From Edolisoma coerulescens (Eukaryota; Chordata; Aves; Passeriformes; Campephagidae), in the NCBI GenBank assembly GCA_013397115.1, contig VWZW01006278.1:750374-814373 (forward strand): 64,000 bases of DNA, written 5' to 3'. Positions 40,986 through 53,840 of the stretch are shown here, piece by piece (the stretch's first letter is position 1; each line of letters begins with the position of its first letter). Below the pieces are notes generated by a model. That model did not search any database and had not been told where the DNA came from. It worked only from the letters and a program-made list of their open reading frames with translations. The translations under genes were made by a program, and so were the position numbers.

Positions 40986-43551
40986 GAGACAGACAAACTT
41001 CCCCCGAACAAACCGAACGGAGCCGTTTTGATCAAAAACCGGTGGGAACAAACCGTGTGAACAATCATGCAGCCTCTCTCCTACCTTATCATTCCAATTA
41101 CATTCTCCTAATCTACAAAATTGAAAGGTAATGAGCAGTTTTTCCTTAAACCACATTAAATAACACTGTCAAAATGCAAATTTATTCATTAAGTATAAAT
41201 GAGTGTGTTAAATATTCATGAATTGTTGCTTGCAGTATATAATTAATCCCATGGTCTGTGTGTCCAAAAGCATTTAGGAGATAGAGTTGAGAAGATGGTG
41301 CTGTAGAATGATAACATTTAAAGCATGTTTTTAAAAGCAAAGGTCACCAGCCCTTTGGATTGTAAACTATTACCAGTGCTTGTAATTCATTGTAATACCT
41401 CTTCAGCACGTACACATGCTTTCATGATTCAAGGTTTGTATCCTCAACCCTTGCTGTCTAATAATCTATTCAAGAAAAGAAATACTTGAGAGCGGAAGGT
41501 GCTGTTAAATTATCCCATTCACTACTGATGCACTCAAATTAATACAGTACTTTCCACATTTTAAAACTCCCAAGGACTGCGAGGCTGCCCTTGAAAAATG
41601 ATGCAGTTTGACTCCCTGGTCCTCTTTTTTCTGGGGGGAAAATAAAAAAAAGTGAATTCTGACACTTGAACCATCACTAAAGCTGGTTGCCATTTCAAGC
41701 AGCATGAAAGATAAAGGCTTCACACCAGAAAAAGGCTGGCCTCTTTTTTTTCTGTGCTTTATAGTCATTTGCAGATATGAAGGAAACTCCCTGAATCCTA
41801 TACTAAGCTTTAAGTAAGTGCTCTCATTGATACCAGTGAGAAGTAGAGTACATAAAGCACAGAAATTTTAGGTCTCAATGTCCTTAGTTTAGATATTCAC
41901 TCTTTTCTCTGCCCTTCTTAAATTCCCACTGCTTCTTTTAATGTAATCGAAACCGCTTTCAGAACCTCTTTGTCAGTCTGCTTCGAAGGTTTTTAGGGAA
42001 GAATCTTTGAGGTGCTGATGAAAAGAACTGATCTTTTTCAAGATAGCATGAAGAAATAACAAAAAATAAAATCATTATAGTGTTCGCAGTAATTCCCTTC
42101 ACAATCACTTGATGTTCTCAAGGTGCTTACTGCATACAGACTCTGCTGTCTCCCCTTCCTCCCACGACACTTAGAAAAAAAGTACATGACAGTGACTTGA
42201 TCTGTGATGTTTTAGTGTATGACATTTTTACCATGACATTTTGCGTGTTTATGTGAGCGTGTGAATTAATCAACACAATACCAAGTGATTCACAATTCCA
42301 AGTAACTCAACCTGTTGCTCACAGCACAGGCCAGAGAAACCAGGAGCTGCAAGGCTGTGCTCCAGCCGATTTTTTTCATGTTTTTCCTTGCAAAAACGTA
42401 ACAAACGGTTTGCCATTTGTATGCAGACATGTTTTGTTCATTCAGAGCCAGGAGGAGTATCTCTGCATGGCATGGGGCTTGTACTGTACCACGTGGATTT
42501 ATCCTGCAAAATTAGGTGCTGGAAGATTTTTAGTTTCTATACTGTATCTTCAGGGAAACATTTGCTTAGCTCCCTTCCCAGTTCTGCAGAACTATTACAC
42601 ACAGCAAGGCTGCAATCAGACTTTTTACCAGGTGACCTCACCATACATCAAGTGTCTTTCATCCATCAGGTCACTAAGATGATGAAGCAATGCAACTTGT
42701 AGTGTCTCAGAACAATGAACTGAGCATCTTTTCTGGAGTGCTGACAAAAAAAAGGCAATGTGAGACCAAATTGATTTGATTAACCTTATTTTAAGGCCTA
42801 TGAAGTAGGGCTTGATGAGCTATGAGGAACTAATAAAATAGGCTGAAGGCAAAGTCTGGTCACAGAATGCAGGATAACGTTTCATCGTATCTATTAAAGA
42901 GGTAAGCCATCAAACCCCAAGGCCAGGCAGCTGCAATCCAAGCACTGCTGACGCTCAGTTTACAAGACATTTGTGATAAGTGCTTTTGTTGTAATTAAAA
43001 AGCTGTGCAAGTCTACCCAGTTGTGTCGTAACCAGTACCTTATCTCCTGTACCAAAATGAGGACAGACCTCACCTGTCAAAGACAATTAATTTAGATAGC
43101 TCTCCTCTGGACAGGAGAAGAGTTAATCAGAAATTCTCTGGTAGAATGTTTTCCTTTTGCCAGTGAAGAGTGCTAGCTGATTGTAATTTAAATCTCCCAT
43201 ACAAAGATGCAGATTTTGATCAATCTTATGAAAAAACAAACCAAATCTTAATGTTTCATTTTTTGACAGTTCCTTTGCTCACTTTACACATCGTTTCAGA
43301 ACCTAGACTCCCTAGTTCCCAAATTCTGCCAGTCCTGAGGAGAGATGGGACCTGCTAGCCCAGGGACTGAGCAGCCCACAGAGGTCTGGTTACTCTGTGC
43401 AATAATAAACAGAAGGGCCCGAGCAGATGTATTAACGCAGTCTACACTTCCATTTGAAAACAGACAGCTTCCCTCCATCTCCAATTCACCCCCACCCAAA
43501 TTTCAGAATTCTCCAGAGGCAGAAGTGTTTTTCAAAAAAGGACAATTAGGG
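40986..43551. other. Flank of CpG island, no gene seen
   Basis: CpG density falls away over the first ~100 bases. At 41174-41181 there is an octamer ATGCAAAT, followed by several TAAT/ATTA-type homeodomain-like sites up to about 41250, a composition often seen in regulatory elements. No coding sequence is supported to the N at 43552. Confidence 0.4.
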
Positions 43552-43552
43552 N
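43552..43552. other. Assembly gap (single N)
   Basis: A single N forms the left edge of the small contig at 43553-43679. Confidence 0.9.
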
Positions 43553-43679
43553 GTTTTTTCATTTTAAACAGAGTTCTCAAAAGGACCAAGTCTTCAGGGG
43601 GAAAAAAACCAAACCGACAAAACCTTGTGCAGCCTGGCACGGCGGAGAGCTCCGCGCCCTGGGCAGTGCCCACCTGAGA
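43553..43679. other. 127-base contig between Ns, probably misplaced
   Basis: The piece is bounded by single Ns at 43552 and 43680. Its first 34 bases equal the 34 bases before the gap at 40684. Its other end is GC-rich with CpGs (GGCACGGCGGAGAGCTCCGC), unlike its surroundings here but like the island at 40685-40985. It most likely belongs in the 40684 gap as the left shoulder of the CpG island. Confidence 0.7.
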
Positions 43680-43680
43680 N
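43680..43680. other. Assembly gap (single N)
   Basis: A single N forms the right edge of the small contig at 43553-43679. Confidence 0.9.
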
Positions 43681-44179
43681 ATCATGTGCAGCCCAACCAA
43701 TTCAGGGGAAAGGCTGGAGATTAAAGACGATTGGAAAGACTGTACGCATCAGTGGCTCTGCTGCATAGGGGCTGTCTCACAGATCTTAGACAAGGCCAGG
43801 GAACCCTGAACATTGCTTAAGAAGAAGAACGTCTGTGTGATCCTCCAGGATATTATCCTTGGCTGGTGAATGAAGGAAGACAGGAAAAAAAGATTCTAAA
43901 CATGGAGCATCTGTCTTTTGATGCAGGTGAAAGGATGGCACCATTTAGGTGGTCTTCTGTTCTGTAGAAAGGCAAACAGCCTGCTAGGAAAGAGGCTAAA
44001 AATAAGTACTAAAAGAGGAATTGATGACAAAGAAAAGCCAAATCCAACCAAAAACCCCCAGTCTTTCAGGATGAAATTAAGATGGCAAAATCAAAATTCA
44101 TGAAGAATGTAAAAGTATTTTCTATAAAAAGATTTCCTATGAAACAATAGCAGATAGTCTGGGTAAAAAATGAAAGGAA
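43681..44179. other. Intergenic, nothing recognised
   Basis: No gene. It may include the eroded 5' side of the LINE relic that becomes recognisable at about 44180. Confidence 0.4.
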
Positions 44180-46130
44180 TTAAAATTACGTATTCATAAA
44201 TTCAGTGTAGCTGATATTACTGATATTAGATGGGAAGAACTGCGTAACTGAAACACTCAAATCAATGGTTATAACCTATTTTTGGAAAGATCAAGTAGAG
44301 AGAAGGAGAAGAAGAGTGGCACTCTACAGTAAAAGAGCCACAGTCTGTTTTCAGGACACTGGCAGCTCAGAAGCAAATGATGTGAATGCAGTGGATCAAT
44401 ACTCTAACAGATAAAACACTAGATGGGATAGTAGCTGCTGTCTGCAAATCACCAAATCATAGAAGACAGCAGGATGACTGGATACCTTTTTTGGTGTCCT
44501 TCTGCACCTTCTGCAATGTGTAGGAACAAAAAAGCTGCACAATCATCTGAGACTGCAGCCTGCCCGACAAATGCCTGAAGTTTCATGATGCTGGTACCTC
44601 TGCTGAATTTTTGAACACTCTATAAGAATGTTTCTTAAACCAAAATGGAGAACTCTCCAAGAATGAGAATTTTATGTCAGATAGCATCTCAGAAATAATG
44701 AAACATGATAAGAGGTAGTTGGTAAGAGAAGTACAGTAATATTAGTGGCTATGATGATAACTTGATTGCTCTTTATGGGCACAAAGAGAATGAAGCCCAC
44801 ACAGTTACATGGATGGTGCAGTCTTTCTACCAACCTGAAAATTATTGAAAAGGAGAATCAGCTAGGAGAGAAAACAGGTCAATAATTGGAAAATACAAAC
44901 ATTTATTGGCTGAAAAATCAGGAAAGAAAGTTGTATGGGTTCAAAAAATATCTAGATCAAAGGGTTAATGAAAGCCTCTACTTAACTGTAAATCAATGAA
45001 ATGAAAAAAGAAGGTTAATAACAGTGAATATAGAGTAGAACTAAGGCATTACATATATAATTCCTCCAATAAGTGTAGCCAAGTAGTAAGGAGAAATTTA
45101 TGGCAAGAGAATTAAGGACAATATTTTCCAAAATCATTAGGAACCCTGACAATGGTACTACTTCTTTATCAGATTGAAGTGGAAGATTTGTTAAGAGTAA
45201 TGAAGACAAGAAAGAAGTGTTCAATAAGTATTTGTGTTCAGTATTTAAGGAAAAGACAGACAACTGATGATAGTCTATGAGGATGATAAACTACCAGGCA
45301 ACAAAAACAAAAACAAAAACAAAAAAAAAAGGAAAAAATTAAATGGAATGGAATTAAATGGAAGCTACTGAAGTAAGAAAAGTAAGAAATACTTGTGCAG
45401 GAAACTTCAGACAACTTGTATCCAAGATTTGTTCAAGAGCTGACTGCAGAATCTCTGTTATTATTACTGCTTTTTGCTGAGCCTTGGAACAATTGGGAAG
45501 GTTCCAGAAAGCTGGAAGAAAACGTATGTTGTGTTAATATTTAAGAAGGATAAACTTAATGACCTAGATAATTACAGTCCTGTCAGTCTGAAATTGATCT
45601 GGAGCAAAGTAATGGAATGGCTGACAGGGGACTCAATTACTAACTAATTAAAGAGGAGAAATATGCTAAATGCCAATCTAAGTGCAATATGGAAAATAGA
45701 TACTGTCAAACACATTTGCTGGCTTTTTTTCCAATTGTGAATACAAGTGAAAGACAACACTGTTGATACACTTTGATTCTACATGACATTTGATGTGGTA
45801 TTCATGACATTTGAGTTAAGAAAACATGATAATACAAAATTGACATGTCTCACATTAAATGAAGGGAAAACTGGTTAACTGACATTTCGAAATGGAAATT
45901 TAAATGGGGAATGATCACAGACTACATATTCTGCTGGGATAGCTTCCTGGGCATATACTAGTTCACAATTTTATCAATAATTCAGAAGAAAACACAAAGG
46001 TTTGCAGAAGACTCAGTCATTATAGAAGAAATCAGTAATAAAAAGAAAATATCACTAAGACTGTTGACAAGTATTACTGGGTGATCTCGTGCAAACTAAT
46101 AAAATAAGATCCAAATGTAAAGCCACAGGA
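44180..46130 (+). mobile_element. Ancient L3/CR1-clade LINE relic (endonuclease + RT)
   Basis: A dead ORF2-like region on the plus strand. The endonuclease part shows NGYNLF at 44264, RRVALYSK at 44310 (family: GGVALYVK) and GIVAAVCKSPNH at 44425 (family: VVGVYYRPPNQ). The reverse transcriptase part shows NYSPVSL at 45570 (family: NYRPVSLT) and FAEDSVI at 46001, a changed FADD catalytic box. Distances of about 1145 bases from the endonuclease motif to NYSPVSL, and 431 bases on to FAED, fit an intact CR1/L3 ORF2. Stops and frame changes are frequent. A CAAAAA microsatellite at about 45302-45330 interrupts the linker. The type and old age suggest an early amniote L3-like element. Confidence 0.75.
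45302..45330 (+). repeat. (CAAAAA)n microsatellite and A run
   Basis: Four to five CAAAAA units merge into a run of A. A short imperfect AAATGGAATGG repeat follows at about 45340-45364. Confidence 0.8.
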
Positions 46131-49100
46131 GCAAAGCTTCAGAGGTCTAGGCTGGCTGTTCTATGGGGGTTTGAAAGCTCTAAGAGGGCTAATTCAACAA
46201 CCAATCTATTTTTTACTTGATTATCTGGTCCTATGACAAATAGTCAAATTAACTCACATTCACATCCCATGTCACTACTATCAAGACTGGATGTACTTCA
46301 AGAGTAATATATCCAACCATCCTGCAAGGAAAAAGGATGAAATGAATCCACATTATGTCATGCTACTAATATGCATTCAGAGCTCACACTGTAATAGTTC
46401 TGAAGTGAACATTACGGTTTATGCAGAGAGTATGCCTGAAAAAGTAACAGACAAATTCTTAACAACCCCTTTGGCAGTGTATCAGACTTGAAGGACCCTC
46501 AAAGCTGAGCATGTGAAAGGCATTTCTTCCCTTTATTTAGTCTTATCCTTATCACAGAAATACTCTTTTCATTTCCCTCACTGTCGTAGCTGGCAAAATA
46601 GCCCAGTTCTAAGTGGTATATACCAGGCCCAAAATTAGTTGGTAGCAGTTGCTGCATTATATATGCCAGTGCTGACAAATACACCCAGAATCTCCAGTCT
46701 TTTCACAAACCCAGCTACTCTACATGTGTTTACTTCAGACAGAGTTAAAATTTACAGATCGAAGCCTGTTCTTAGCTGGGAACAGGAAAATAGGAAAGTT
46801 AGAGACCAGTGGCTGAATGAGTTCTAGTTCCCTTCCTCCCTCGGCACCATGGGGTCCACTGGGAAAGAAAAATTATGTCCTCACACTCTTGCCAACACTG
46901 TAGCTGCAAGCAGAGGTTTGCACCTTCTCCTGAGATGTGATCTCTCCCAGCCCTTCAAACTCACATGGCTCTCTCAAGCATGTGCTCAATCTCCATTCCT
47001 GGGGTTTCAGTGGCTTCACCCCTGAGACTGCTACGCTCTGGGAAGGATGTGCCCTTTATGGACAGGATCCAATGGATCTCTTCCACAAAGTGCATTTGTG
47101 CCTGCAATGTGTTTTAACACACAGAAATACAATCATGAGTTATTGTAAGTGTAGGTTTTGTAGCTGAGTTTACCCAACATTGCTGAATATTTTTAGGGCA
47201 GATGCCTTAAAATGTCTTTAAAGTGTGTGCAGCTGATTTTTATAACACTTTTGAGAAAAAAGATCTTCCTTGAGTTCAGTGAACTGTCAGATATTATTAC
47301 AGTGGCATATACATAAACAAGAATAAAAGTGTTTTGCAAAACATCATACATAAATTATGTCAGAAAATTGGAAAATTGTATACATTTATTCATGTTTTAA
47401 AACGATCCAGGCACAATTTTGCAAATACATAGAAGCACATTCTCCAAATGGGAGCAAAAACTAAGTAATGTATAGCAAGAAAACACATGGCAAAACATGT
47501 AAAATAAGTATAAATAGTATGAAAGTTCTCTAAGTTTACAGTGGTATCTGCCATCAATACACTTGTCAGCATTACAAGAAGGTAACCCAAGAATACATGT
47601 AATAAATTGTGTAACATGAACTGCCTAAAAAAGTTTATGTTAGCAGCATATAGTAGCAACTTTCTAAGAACAGAATGCTTGCACACTGTATATACATGCA
47701 CATATGCACACACATACAGATACAACTGGAAGGCCACAAGAATGAAATTACCCTGGGAAAATGATGAAGGGAATTTTTATGTGTCTTGCCATATATAAAA
47801 ACAATGCATGCATTAGCAAGCACTCAGCATGTTCAGGATAAAATTATATCCACGAGCAGAATCACATTAACTCTTCATCAAACAAAGCACTTACCCATGC
47901 TGTACCCATGCTGAATCACTTTGTCCTATATCACACTCCTGACTTATGGAGCACATTTGGATGGTAAATTTAGGAAGAATCAGGAGCCCTTGATTCCCAT
48001 CATCTGACAGGAAGAATCCGATCTCAGATTTGAAAGAAAAATACCCATGGAAAAAAATACCCATGCAAAGCCTGAGCTATAAGATGGTCTAGCAGGAATT
48101 CTACTTTCCTGTGGGACAGTCCAGTACAGTGGCCTCACTTAATGAGCTTTAATTTGCATGATGGAGCATTACTGAGCATGTGCACCAGATTCCTTTTGGA
48201 TGGAAACAAAGGATGTGCTCCAATCACTAGTGGCATTCAGCTCATGGGATCAAACTAGAGATAGGTGTGGAGAACAGGTCCTTAACACCAATAGTTTCAG
48301 GCTACAGATCCTATCCAGCTAAGCTAATTCTTTGCTAACACAGACACAGGCTTTGGAAATACACAGAATAAACATTAATCAACAAGTACTATAAGCTGTA
48401 TTTACCCTGTAGATTAGTCTTAGTTGTTCTTACTTGCCCTTACCTGATGAAAAAAGGACTTTCCCTACAGACACTCACTGTGTTTGCAGACATCTGTGAG
48501 TGTGTCCATGTAGGAGGAGGGCACAGGTGATCAGCCAGAAGAGCAGCGGGCACAGAGTTTGTTTTTCCTTTGGCCATCTTCAGAAATACTATTTTCAGTA
48601 GCAACAACACAAAAAACTCTGCAGGCATCTTAGCCAATCTTCTACATGTTCAATTCCCATTAAAAAGACACTCCCATAAATATAAAAACTTTGAGATCAT
48701 TGCCCTCCTAACCTCTTAACAACATCCGTGTCAAAAAAGTCATTCCCGAGTTACACTCGGGATGTGAGATCTCCAGAACATAGAATTTTGATTTTGAGTG
48801 CCAGAGTAGGTTCACAAAAGAAAGCTGAACTATTTCTGATATCTCAGTGAAAAATGTCAAATTCAGTAATTATTTCCTGACTGGTTTCAACAGTTTATTT
48901 GCTGCCAGCTGCTAACGGCACTTACAGAGCTCCAGCAAAGTGCTCTGGGCAACATATGATATGAGAGAAAGAAAAAGTACTACTTCTTCTGCTTGAACTA
49001 AGTTTACACAAAACTTACATTATTTATTATAGTGGAGAATAAAATGTGTAACATGTTATCATGCATAATACATGGTAAGAACATGCATAAGTTCAAGTTG

Positions 49101-52100
49101 ACAGTCTCTTTATGGGCAGTAAATCAGAACAGCAGTGGCAGATGGTGATTGCTGCATGTTTTGAGGAATTCCCAGAAATAGCAAAAGCAATGCAAAGAAA
49201 GACATGAACTCAGCTGTTTAACACACCCATAAAATAGTGACTCTTCCTGAGTTAATCATACAAACAATAACAAAACCTAGTGATACCTTTCCTATCATAT
49301 TCAAAGAAACTGAGTTCAGCACCCGAGGTGAGACTGTGCCCCAAGCAAATCACGCTGCTGACTGGAAAGTGTGTCCCTGCTCTGACACTCTGCACCCCCA
49401 GGGCAGATCCAGCACTTTCCTGAGCCACAGAAGGGGAGGATGGACAGGCTTTGTGCGGATCATGGGCTGCATCAGCCAGATGGAGAATTCTTCTCCAATG
49501 GGGCTGGAAAGGGCCCAAAGCTGCAGCTGGGTGGGGACCTACAAAAGCTGGGGGAGCAGGCCCAGATGTGCCAAACACATTATTATGGCTTCCACAGAAG
49601 TCCTGTCTTCTAATGGAGAGAGACCTTTTCTTTCTCCTTCAACCCCTTTTAGAGGGTTTGCCTAGGAGACTCTAATCCAGAACAGACACACAAGACTTTC
49701 GTAGATTATGCTATACAAGGTTTACTTCCCTTTCACTGTGAATTTAGCTATATACATCACAACAATACCCAGAAAAATATATATGAATCTGGTGGCTGGC
49801 TTCACTCCTCTATGGTTAAGTTTCATTCCTGTGCATCCTCTCAGGAAAGAAGGAACAGAATGGGACACATCTGTTGAAAATTAAACATTTCCTCCCCAAA
49901 GGAACTAAACATATTCAGGAAAAACAGGACTTTTTTTAGTAAATACATGACTGCTGTTCACAGTACATCACAATGCCCACAGACAGCTCTTGTGTGATAC
50001 TAACAGAGGTTCACTCTTGTGGTTCATCATGAACAAACCCCAGGCTTGCTTGAGCACAACTAAAGACACACTATTTCTGACATACATGCAGAAAAAAAGA
50101 CAGCAAATTATAAGCATCATTATGTAAAGTGCTTCTGATTTTCTACTTACTAAGGGCATCATCCAGTTATAATTCACAAGGGATTACTTATTTAATTCTT
50201 ACTTACCTGGTCTTCTGGTTGAGCATCTGTGCTCTGCTGCCAGCTATCTTTGTGTGGGGTCCTACTTCAGTCCAGCCCACAAGCAGGTGAATAATGAAAG
50301 ACCATCAGCATCAGCCCACCAAGAGTTGGATGGGCTTCTCTTTATTAATTCTGCAAAGCATTATGTGCACATGGTACTTCCCAGCCAAACCATTGCTCAC
50401 CTTAGCACCCGGGAGTGCAAAGATTTTACTGGGGTAGGTGCTGTATTCATGAATTTGCCAAAGCCACTTCCATCAGTTTTGAATTGAGTCCTCAGAGATT
50501 CCTAAATCAGTGAGTGTTCAGATAATTTGTGTCAGGCACTTCTTCGTCCCTGGTGCTGTTTATGCGGAAATATTTAACAACACAGAATTTGCCTCCATTT
50601 GTTCCTGTAAAGGGCATGCTTTCCCATTGCTGATAATTCCTACTAGAGAAAGTAGGACAATCATTCTACACAGGAGCTAAAGGCATTTGAAGAAACTGAA
50701 CACTTTAGTAAAGTATTTCTAGGAGAGATCAACGGGTACTCCTTGCCTAAAGCACTTTAGGGGCATTTTTTAGAAGTTGGAACACCATCTGCTCCTAAGT
50801 AGAGCTCTCCATCAGTTCTTCCCATTTACTGATGTAACTGATAGGAGCAGTCTGCAGATGGAGCCTCCCAGCCCAGATGGAAAGGGAATTTGGCTGGATA
50901 TATAGACTAATTTTTCTCTTTCTGAGAAGAGGCCTTGGTATAAGCAGAAGGATGTGATCTGGACATCTAATGGGGATGAAAAGATTGGGATCATGTCTGT
51001 TGTATCAGCTTGGAAAGAAAAAACAACACTTTTAAATTTTATTCAGTCAATTATCCATGAATAGTAATTAGCCAGTCAAAAAGATATTTTTTAAATTAAA
51101 ATTTCTGCTCCTATTTAAAACTTTCTACTTTGAAAAAAGTCAGAAGGTAATGCAACATAAAATGTAAAGTATATTAAAATTTAAATGTTTATTAAAACCA
51201 AGCCATTTATGCCTTTTTCCCCCTCTTTTTTTCCAACAAGTTTATTAAATCCCCATAATTTTAAAAGAAACTTTTGGTGACTACTTAGCTCACTGATGGC
51301 AAAAAAAGAGCCAAACTATTTTTGAGCATTCCTCTATTAGCCGCAACGTGAAAATGCATTTTGAAAACCTCAGGTAAACTCCCTGCTTGTTTTATACACA
51401 TGAGTAGTTGATTAAAATAGGACTGCTTGAATGAATAAGCAATTAGAGTATGATTGCATTCAGGTAAACTGTAGTAGGTTTTATCTTAAAGAATTAATAA
51501 GTGATTCTCAGCTGATGTCTTAACTGCTCTTGGAAGGTGAAACACCAAGGTCCCTTATACACACCCAAGTACTGACATTCTTTCTTTAGTACCACAGCTG
51601 ATTTTTAACAGATTTCAACCAAGTAATTTCTTCACAGAATCATCTTTAACACAGTGGTCACAGTTCCTTACTCATAAAATAAAAATAATGTAAATGTGCA
51701 TTTAACTTACGCTAATGACAGGCTCATTTAAATAAGAGAACTGATGTTCATTTTCTCTAGCATGAATGAAGCCTGCTGCAATGTTTCTAAAGTGGATCTC
51801 CTCTTAGTGCAAATCCAGGCAGAGAGCAACACTTTTACTTTGCTCTGTGACAACTGAACTCTAATTGTGTTCTCAATTTTGTGTACATACAGATGTTCTT
51901 AGAACTGTATTTTTCTTAGCTATCCTTTGTGATATTGTTTCATGCAGCATTGCAAGCACTCTTCAAGGAGCTTCAGAATGAAGCACGTATTTTACAACAC
52001 GTTTATGGTGAATTGGTAAGTATTAATTATCTTAAAAACTTTCTCAGGCTTAAAAACCACCTTGTAGGTGAACACAACTCAGGCAGAATCCTTCTGCTCA

Positions 52101-52374
52101 CTGGGGAGAAACACTGGGAGGAGAAACACTCTGCTTCATGAGGACACTTCCATGTGAGTCTGTCCAGCCCAAACAATTTCCATACGCAGCACTTTCATAG
52201 CAGTTTTCTATTAACCCAGAAACCTTCTAAATACCAGTTCAATTGGCTGATGTTCTTTTCAGTTCATCTTCCCTCAAGGGAATGATAGGATTTCCCAGGC
52301 TGTCCTGTACAATATGTGTGGAACATTCTCCCTAATTCTGCATATCCTGCATTTTTCAAATCCCGTTATACTTT
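46131..52374. other. Intergenic flank, no gene seen
   Basis: No coding gene is supported. The longest open frames are 47390-47737 (minus, hydrophobic, 115 codons) and 49237-49665 (plus, 142 codons). Neither resembles a known family or has exon signals. A perfect hairpin with a seven-base CCCGAGT stem and three-base loop is at 48745-48761. The left few hundred bases may be the 3' continuation of the LINE relic. Confidence 0.45.
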
Positions 52375-52689
52375 TTTATTAGTTTTCCACATATCCAGCC
52401 ACCCATCTGAACTGAAAAGATGCATATGGTGATAAATCTGGTTTTGCTACTACAGCTCTTCATCCAACCATGACCCTTTTTCCCCTTTTGATTTCATCCC
52501 ATGTTGTATCAGCCTACAACTGATTTTAAACTTCAGGGACAAGAAACAACCACTTTTAATTACTTGTATATTACAGCATTGCCTGTAGTTTTCAGACACT
52601 TTGTGCACCTCTTCTTCAAAGCATTATACAAATAAGTTGAAAACGGGAATATTCATCTCAACAGCTTTCAAGAAAGTCATTCAAGAAAG

Positions 52690-52830
52690 GGAGTAGGAAA
52701 ATACTACTGTTCTCCTTTTCCAAACAGGAAGCTGAGACATAAAGTCATGTAAGTCTGGGACAAAGCCTGTATTTGAATAGAGATGTTTATCCAAGATCAT
52801 AAGCACGGCCCCAGCCTTTGTCTGACAACC
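52690..52830 (-). mobile_element. MIR-like SINE fragment
   Basis: Plus-strand sequence follows the order of a reverse-complement MIR: a T-rich block with CCTTTTCCAAACAGGAAGCT (MIR: ccattttacagatgaggaaactgag), then a block like aagtaacttgcccaaggtcac, then AGCCTGTATTTGAATAGAG (MIR: gccgggattcgaacccag). It is strongly diverged, consistent with an ancient amniote SINE. Confidence 0.55.
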
Positions 52831-53729
52831 AGAATGAATACTTAGAGTACTAAAGTAAGCAGTGAAAGCTGAGCTATATTAAAAAATAAAATCAGAAAGC
52901 TGCATTTATGGTAGAAAATAGAAAGGGCAACAGAGATGACACCCTGGAATCGCCCACCAACAGGAACAAGAAACCAATGATCAGGAGGAGGAATACTGGT
53001 GAAGAGATTTCCTCCCCATCCTTAGAGTTGGAGCTGTTGATGAGAGAATATATATGCAATGAACATATAAAATATAGATTTATATATACAAATATACAAT
53101 AGGAAATAGTCAGTATACAAATACTTACGTGTAAAAATAGCTTTTTACTTTCCCCTTTTCTTGATTTACAAAAGCATACAAAGTTTCCTGTTGCTTAATG
53201 TTTAAGTAGTGTGAGTAAACCCTGTGTGACATGTTCCACACGTAATTCCTTCAAGTGTTCACAGTATTGGCTATTACAGTGTTGAATCTGACATTCCAGA
53301 TGTTAAAATATTCATAGGACACATTATAAAATTAAAGCATTAGTTTAAATACAGTTTAAATAAAACTCACACGTGTAGTTGAATTATGGTCATATTACAA
53401 ATGAGTCTGACGCAGCTGAAAACTTTCCATGACAGTAAGCTTGGAAATACATATTTAAACTAGAGATGAGTATATTTTAAGATTCTTGAACTGCATTTTA
53501 ATGTGCAGATAATACTGTGAGACGGGGAGTTCTTTCAACTTCATCTGAAGCAATGCAAGCTGATAGAACTCAGTATTACAAATTATCCTCAGTAGGAAAG
53601 TGGATGCACAGAACAATTTGCCATCAGATCCAGACACACTGTCACTTTCTTCAAATACCCAACAGACAAGAATAAATGACAGGTACCATTGTTTTTGTGT
53701 TAAGAATAAATGATCTGTAGCATTCTTCA

Positions 53730-53840
53730 TCAGGAAAGTGCTTTAAATTAAATTAAATTAGTCCTCACAACTCCCTTGTGAGGTAGATAGACACTATCCT
53801 TGTTTTTAAAGATGGAGATACTGGAGATCTAAAATAAATT
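53730..53840 (-). mobile_element. MIR-like SINE core fragment
   Basis: On the plus strand AAGTGCTTTAAAT is followed by TCCTCACAACTCCCTTGTGA and GGTAGATAGACACTATCCTT. This matches the reverse-complement MIR order agcgctttaca, tcctcacaacaaccctatga, ggtaggtactattatta, and then the tttacagatgaggaaactg block appears as TTTAAAGATGGAGATACTGG. It lies in the presumed ST6GALNAC3 3' UTR or flank, with the SINE in the same orientation as the gene. Confidence 0.65.

Noticed and set aside
40537..41156. Long overlapping open frames on both strands across the CpG island
   Set aside because: Gly/Ala/Arg/Pro-rich readings in several frames are expected of GC-rich DNA. They cross an N, and no family resemblance is seen.
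47390..47737. 115-codon hydrophobic minus-strand frame suggesting a membrane protein
   Set aside because: Hydrophobicity follows from AT-rich sequence and CA/TG repeats. There is no family match and no exon signals.
48745..48761. Perfect CCCGAGT hairpin as a structured RNA
   Set aside because: A seven-base stem with a three-base loop is too small and isolated, and such palindromes occur by chance in 64 kb.
49237..49665. 142-codon plus-strand open frame
   Set aside because: No recognisable domain, no splice or initiation context, and an overlapping open frame on the other strand of similar size.
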